A stretch of 64,000 bases of DNA, from the NCBI RefSeq assembly GCF_036697405.1, contig NZ_JBAHWA010000011.1:35662-99661 (forward strand). Direction: 5' to 3'. The DNA comes from Lysobacter sp036697405. Lineage in GTDB: Bacteria > Pseudomonadota > Gammaproteobacteria > Xanthomonadales > Xanthomonadaceae. The position numbers and the translations under genes were made by a program. Shown here piece after piece: positions 62,453 through 64,000 of the stretch (position 1 is the stretch's first letter; every line of letters begins with the position of its first letter). Under the pieces are notes generated by a model, which saw nothing but the letters and a program-made list of their open reading frames with translations, was not told the origin of the DNA and made no database searches.

Positions 62453-62545
62453 TGGCGGAGAGAGCGGGATTCGAACCCGCGAAGCGGGGTTTAGCCGCTT
62501 ACACACTTTCCAGGCGTGCTCCTTCAACCACTCGGACACCTCTCC
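62453..62545 (-). tRNA. tRNA-Ser(GGA)
   Basis: 93-nt class II tRNA with acceptor GGAGAGG, anticodon loop CTGGAAA giving GGA, long variable arm, encoded CCA. Confidence 0.95.
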
Positions 62546-62787
62546 GGGCCTGGGCCGACAGCGACATCCGGTCGGACTCAGGGCCGAGAATTCTAGCTGT
62601 CGCGGCGGTTCGCCACAAGTCGAGCTGCCGCGGTGGCGGCCGTCGCGAACGGGCGTGGCACAATGGACCGATCCGTTCCTGCGCCGCGCCGGCCGCTGCG
62701 GCGGAGGCCGTGGCGGCAGCGCGCCGGCCGCTCCGAAGCCGGCCGGTCCGCCGCAAGCCAGTCCAGCACACGCAACCAAAGGGTCCG

Positions 62788-64000
62788 ATGTCCTACCTCG
62801 TCCTCGCCCGCAAATGGCGCCCCAAGCGTTTCGCCGAACTGGTCGGGCAGGAGCACGTGGTCCGCGCGCTGACCAATGCGCTCGACTCCGGCCGCGTCCA
62901 CCACGCCTTCCTGTTCACCGGCACCCGCGGCGTGGGCAAGACCACGATCGCGCGCATCTTCGCCAAGTCGTTGAACTGCGAGCGCGGCACCTCGGCCGAT
63001 CCCTGCGGCGAGTGCAATTCCTGCCGCGACATCGACGCCGGCCGCTTCATCGACCTGCTGGAGATCGACGCCGCCAGCAACACCGGCGTGGACGACGTGC
63101 GCGAGGTGATCGACAACGCCCAGTACATGCCCAGCCGCGGACGGGTCAAGGTCTACCTGATCGACGAAGTCCACATGCTGTCCAAGTCGGCCTTCAACGC
63201 CCTGCTCAAGACCCTGGAAGAGCCGCCGGGCCACGTCAAATTCCTGCTCGCGACCACCGACCCGCAGAAGCTGCCGGTGACGGTGCTGTCGCGCTGCCTG
63301 CAGTTCAACCTCAAGCGCCTGGACGAGGCCCAGATCTCGGGCCAGATCGGCCGCATCCTGGAGGCCGAGGGCATCGCCGCCGAACCGGGCGCGATCCGCC
63401 AGCTCAGCAAGGCCGCCGACGGCAGCCTGCGCGACGGCTTGTCGCTGCTGGACCAGGCCATCGCTTACACCGGCGGCCAGCTCAGCGACGGCGCGGTCGC
63501 GACCATGCTGGGCACCGTCGACCGCACCCGCGTCGGCGCGCTGCTGCAGGCCCTGGCCGACGGCAACGGCAATGCCTTGCTGGCGCAGGTCGCGGCGCTG
63601 GCCGAGTTCTCGCCCGACTGGGGCGGGGTGCTGGACACCTTGAGCGAGGCCCTGCACCGCGTGCAGGTGCGCCAGCTGGTGCCGGACGCGCCGATGGAGA
63701 CCGACGGCGTCGACGTCGACGCGCTGGCGGCGCGGCTTCGGCCCGAGCTGGTGCAGCTGTGGTATCAGATGGCGCTCAACGGCCGCCGCGATCTGCCGCT
63801 GGCGCCGAGCCCGCGCGCCGGTTTCGAGATGAGCGTGCTGCGCATGCTGGCCTTCCGTCCCGCCGCGGGCGAGGACGGGCGCGGCGCGGCGCCCGCGGCC
63901 TCCGGCACGGGCACGGGCACGGGCACGGGCGAAAGCGCGCGCGGCTCCGGCGCCGCCGCTGCGGCCGCCGCCCTGGCCGCGCCCGCACCGCAGACGCGCG
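62788..64000 (+). CDS. dnaX: DNA polymerase III tau/gamma subunit (partial, 3' end outside window)
   Basis: 404 residues of the N-terminal clamp-loader ATPase are visible. Walker A GTRGVGKT is near residue 45, the zinc-binding cysteines in NCERGTSADPCGECNSC follow, and Walker B LIDEVHML is near 127. ATG 62788. At the right end a linker with four copies of GGCACG (63904-63927) encodes a short Gly-Thr repeat. The tau-specific tail and any frameshift site for gamma lie outside the window. Confidence 0.94.
   Translation, partial: MSYLVLARKWRPKRFAELVGQEHVVRALTNALDSGRVHHAFLFTGTRGVGKTTIARIFAKSLNCERGTSADPCGECNSCRDIDAGRFIDLLEIDAASNTGVDDVREVIDNAQYMPSRGRVKVYLIDEVHMLSKSAFNALLKTLEEPPGHVKFLLATTDPQKLPVTVLSRCLQFNLKRLDEAQISGQIGRILEAEGIAAEPGAIRQLSKAADGSLRDGLSLLDQAIAYTGGQLSDGAVATMLGTVDRTRVGALLQALADGNGNALLAQVAALAEFSPDWGGVLDTLSEALHRVQVRQLVPDAPMETDGVDVDALAARLRPELVQLWYQMALNGRRDLPLAPSPRAGFEMSVLRMLAFRPAAGEDGRGAAPAASGTGTGTGTGESARGSGAAAAAAALAAPAPQTR

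Overview
The window is high-GC bacterial chromosome whose gene order and proteins fit the Xanthomonadaceae, most likely Lysobacter or a close relative. Pointers are the phoB-phoR-ppk-ppx run, tig-clpP-clpX-lon-hupB-ppiD, mltD-gloB | methyltransferase-rnhA-dnaQ, Kdo kinase (kdkA), a TonB receptor beside a LacI-regulated sugar locus, and the intergenic repeat types. The genus is inferred from gene content, not from a search.

Layout. 1-4.9 kb (minus): phosphate sensing and polyphosphate metabolism (phoB, phoR, ppk, ppx) with overlapping genes and a Pho-box-like site upstream of phoB. 5-11.6 kb: a BepA-type M48 protease, grxC with an AhpD-like partner, three 114-bp tandem repeats, NAD-type isocitrate dehydrogenase, an NhaC-type antiporter and a Bax-inhibitor-1 membrane protein. 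11.8-12.2 kb: tRNA-Pro, -Arg, -His and -Lys. 12.19-18.17 kb: a 5.9-kb island bounded by a 37-bp direct repeat of the tRNA-Lys 3' end. It carries a LysR regulator divergent from a six-gene oxidoreductase operon (SDR, small alpha/beta-barrel-like protein, AhpD-like protein, ChrR-like cupin, flavin amine oxidase, zinc alcohol dehydrogenase) and no visible integrase. 18.2-19.1 kb is a decay zone: a secreted-protein gene broken by an in-frame stop, then a remnant of an MFS transporter 3' end whose intact relative lies 2.9 kb away.

19.3-31.6 kb: a secreted trypsin-like protease, a membrane-anchored amidohydrolase, then a sugar-utilisation locus. lacI and an SLC45-like MFS transporter are divergent from a TonB receptor, a GH3 glucosidase and a sodium/sugar symporter, with a double LacI-type operator over the receptor promoter. 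31.8-36.4 kb: accessory genes (secreted proteins, sterol-desaturase-like oxidase, AraC regulator, methyltransferase, tRNA-Leu, AlkB-like dioxygenase). 36.5-47.1 kb: the protein quality-control block with heat-shock-like promoters before clpP and lon, then tRNA-Val, two tRNA-Asp, ppiD and fabI.

47.2-64 kb: mltD, gloB, a yafS-like methyltransferase, rnhA, dnaQ, hairpin repeats, a PP2C phosphatase, tRNA-Ser(CGA), a DUF6165-type protein and three poorly known proteins. Lipopolysaccharide genes (GT9 glycosyltransferase, kdkA), a metallo-beta-lactamase-fold protein, moaA-moaC-moaD-moaE, a beta-propeller protein, the SRP RNA, tRNA-Ser(GGA) and the 5' part of dnaX follow. Several genes appear to start at TTG with a good ribosome-binding site. 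The best candidates for something undescribed are the tRNA-Lys island operon and the two orphan proteins at 54.3-55.9 kb.
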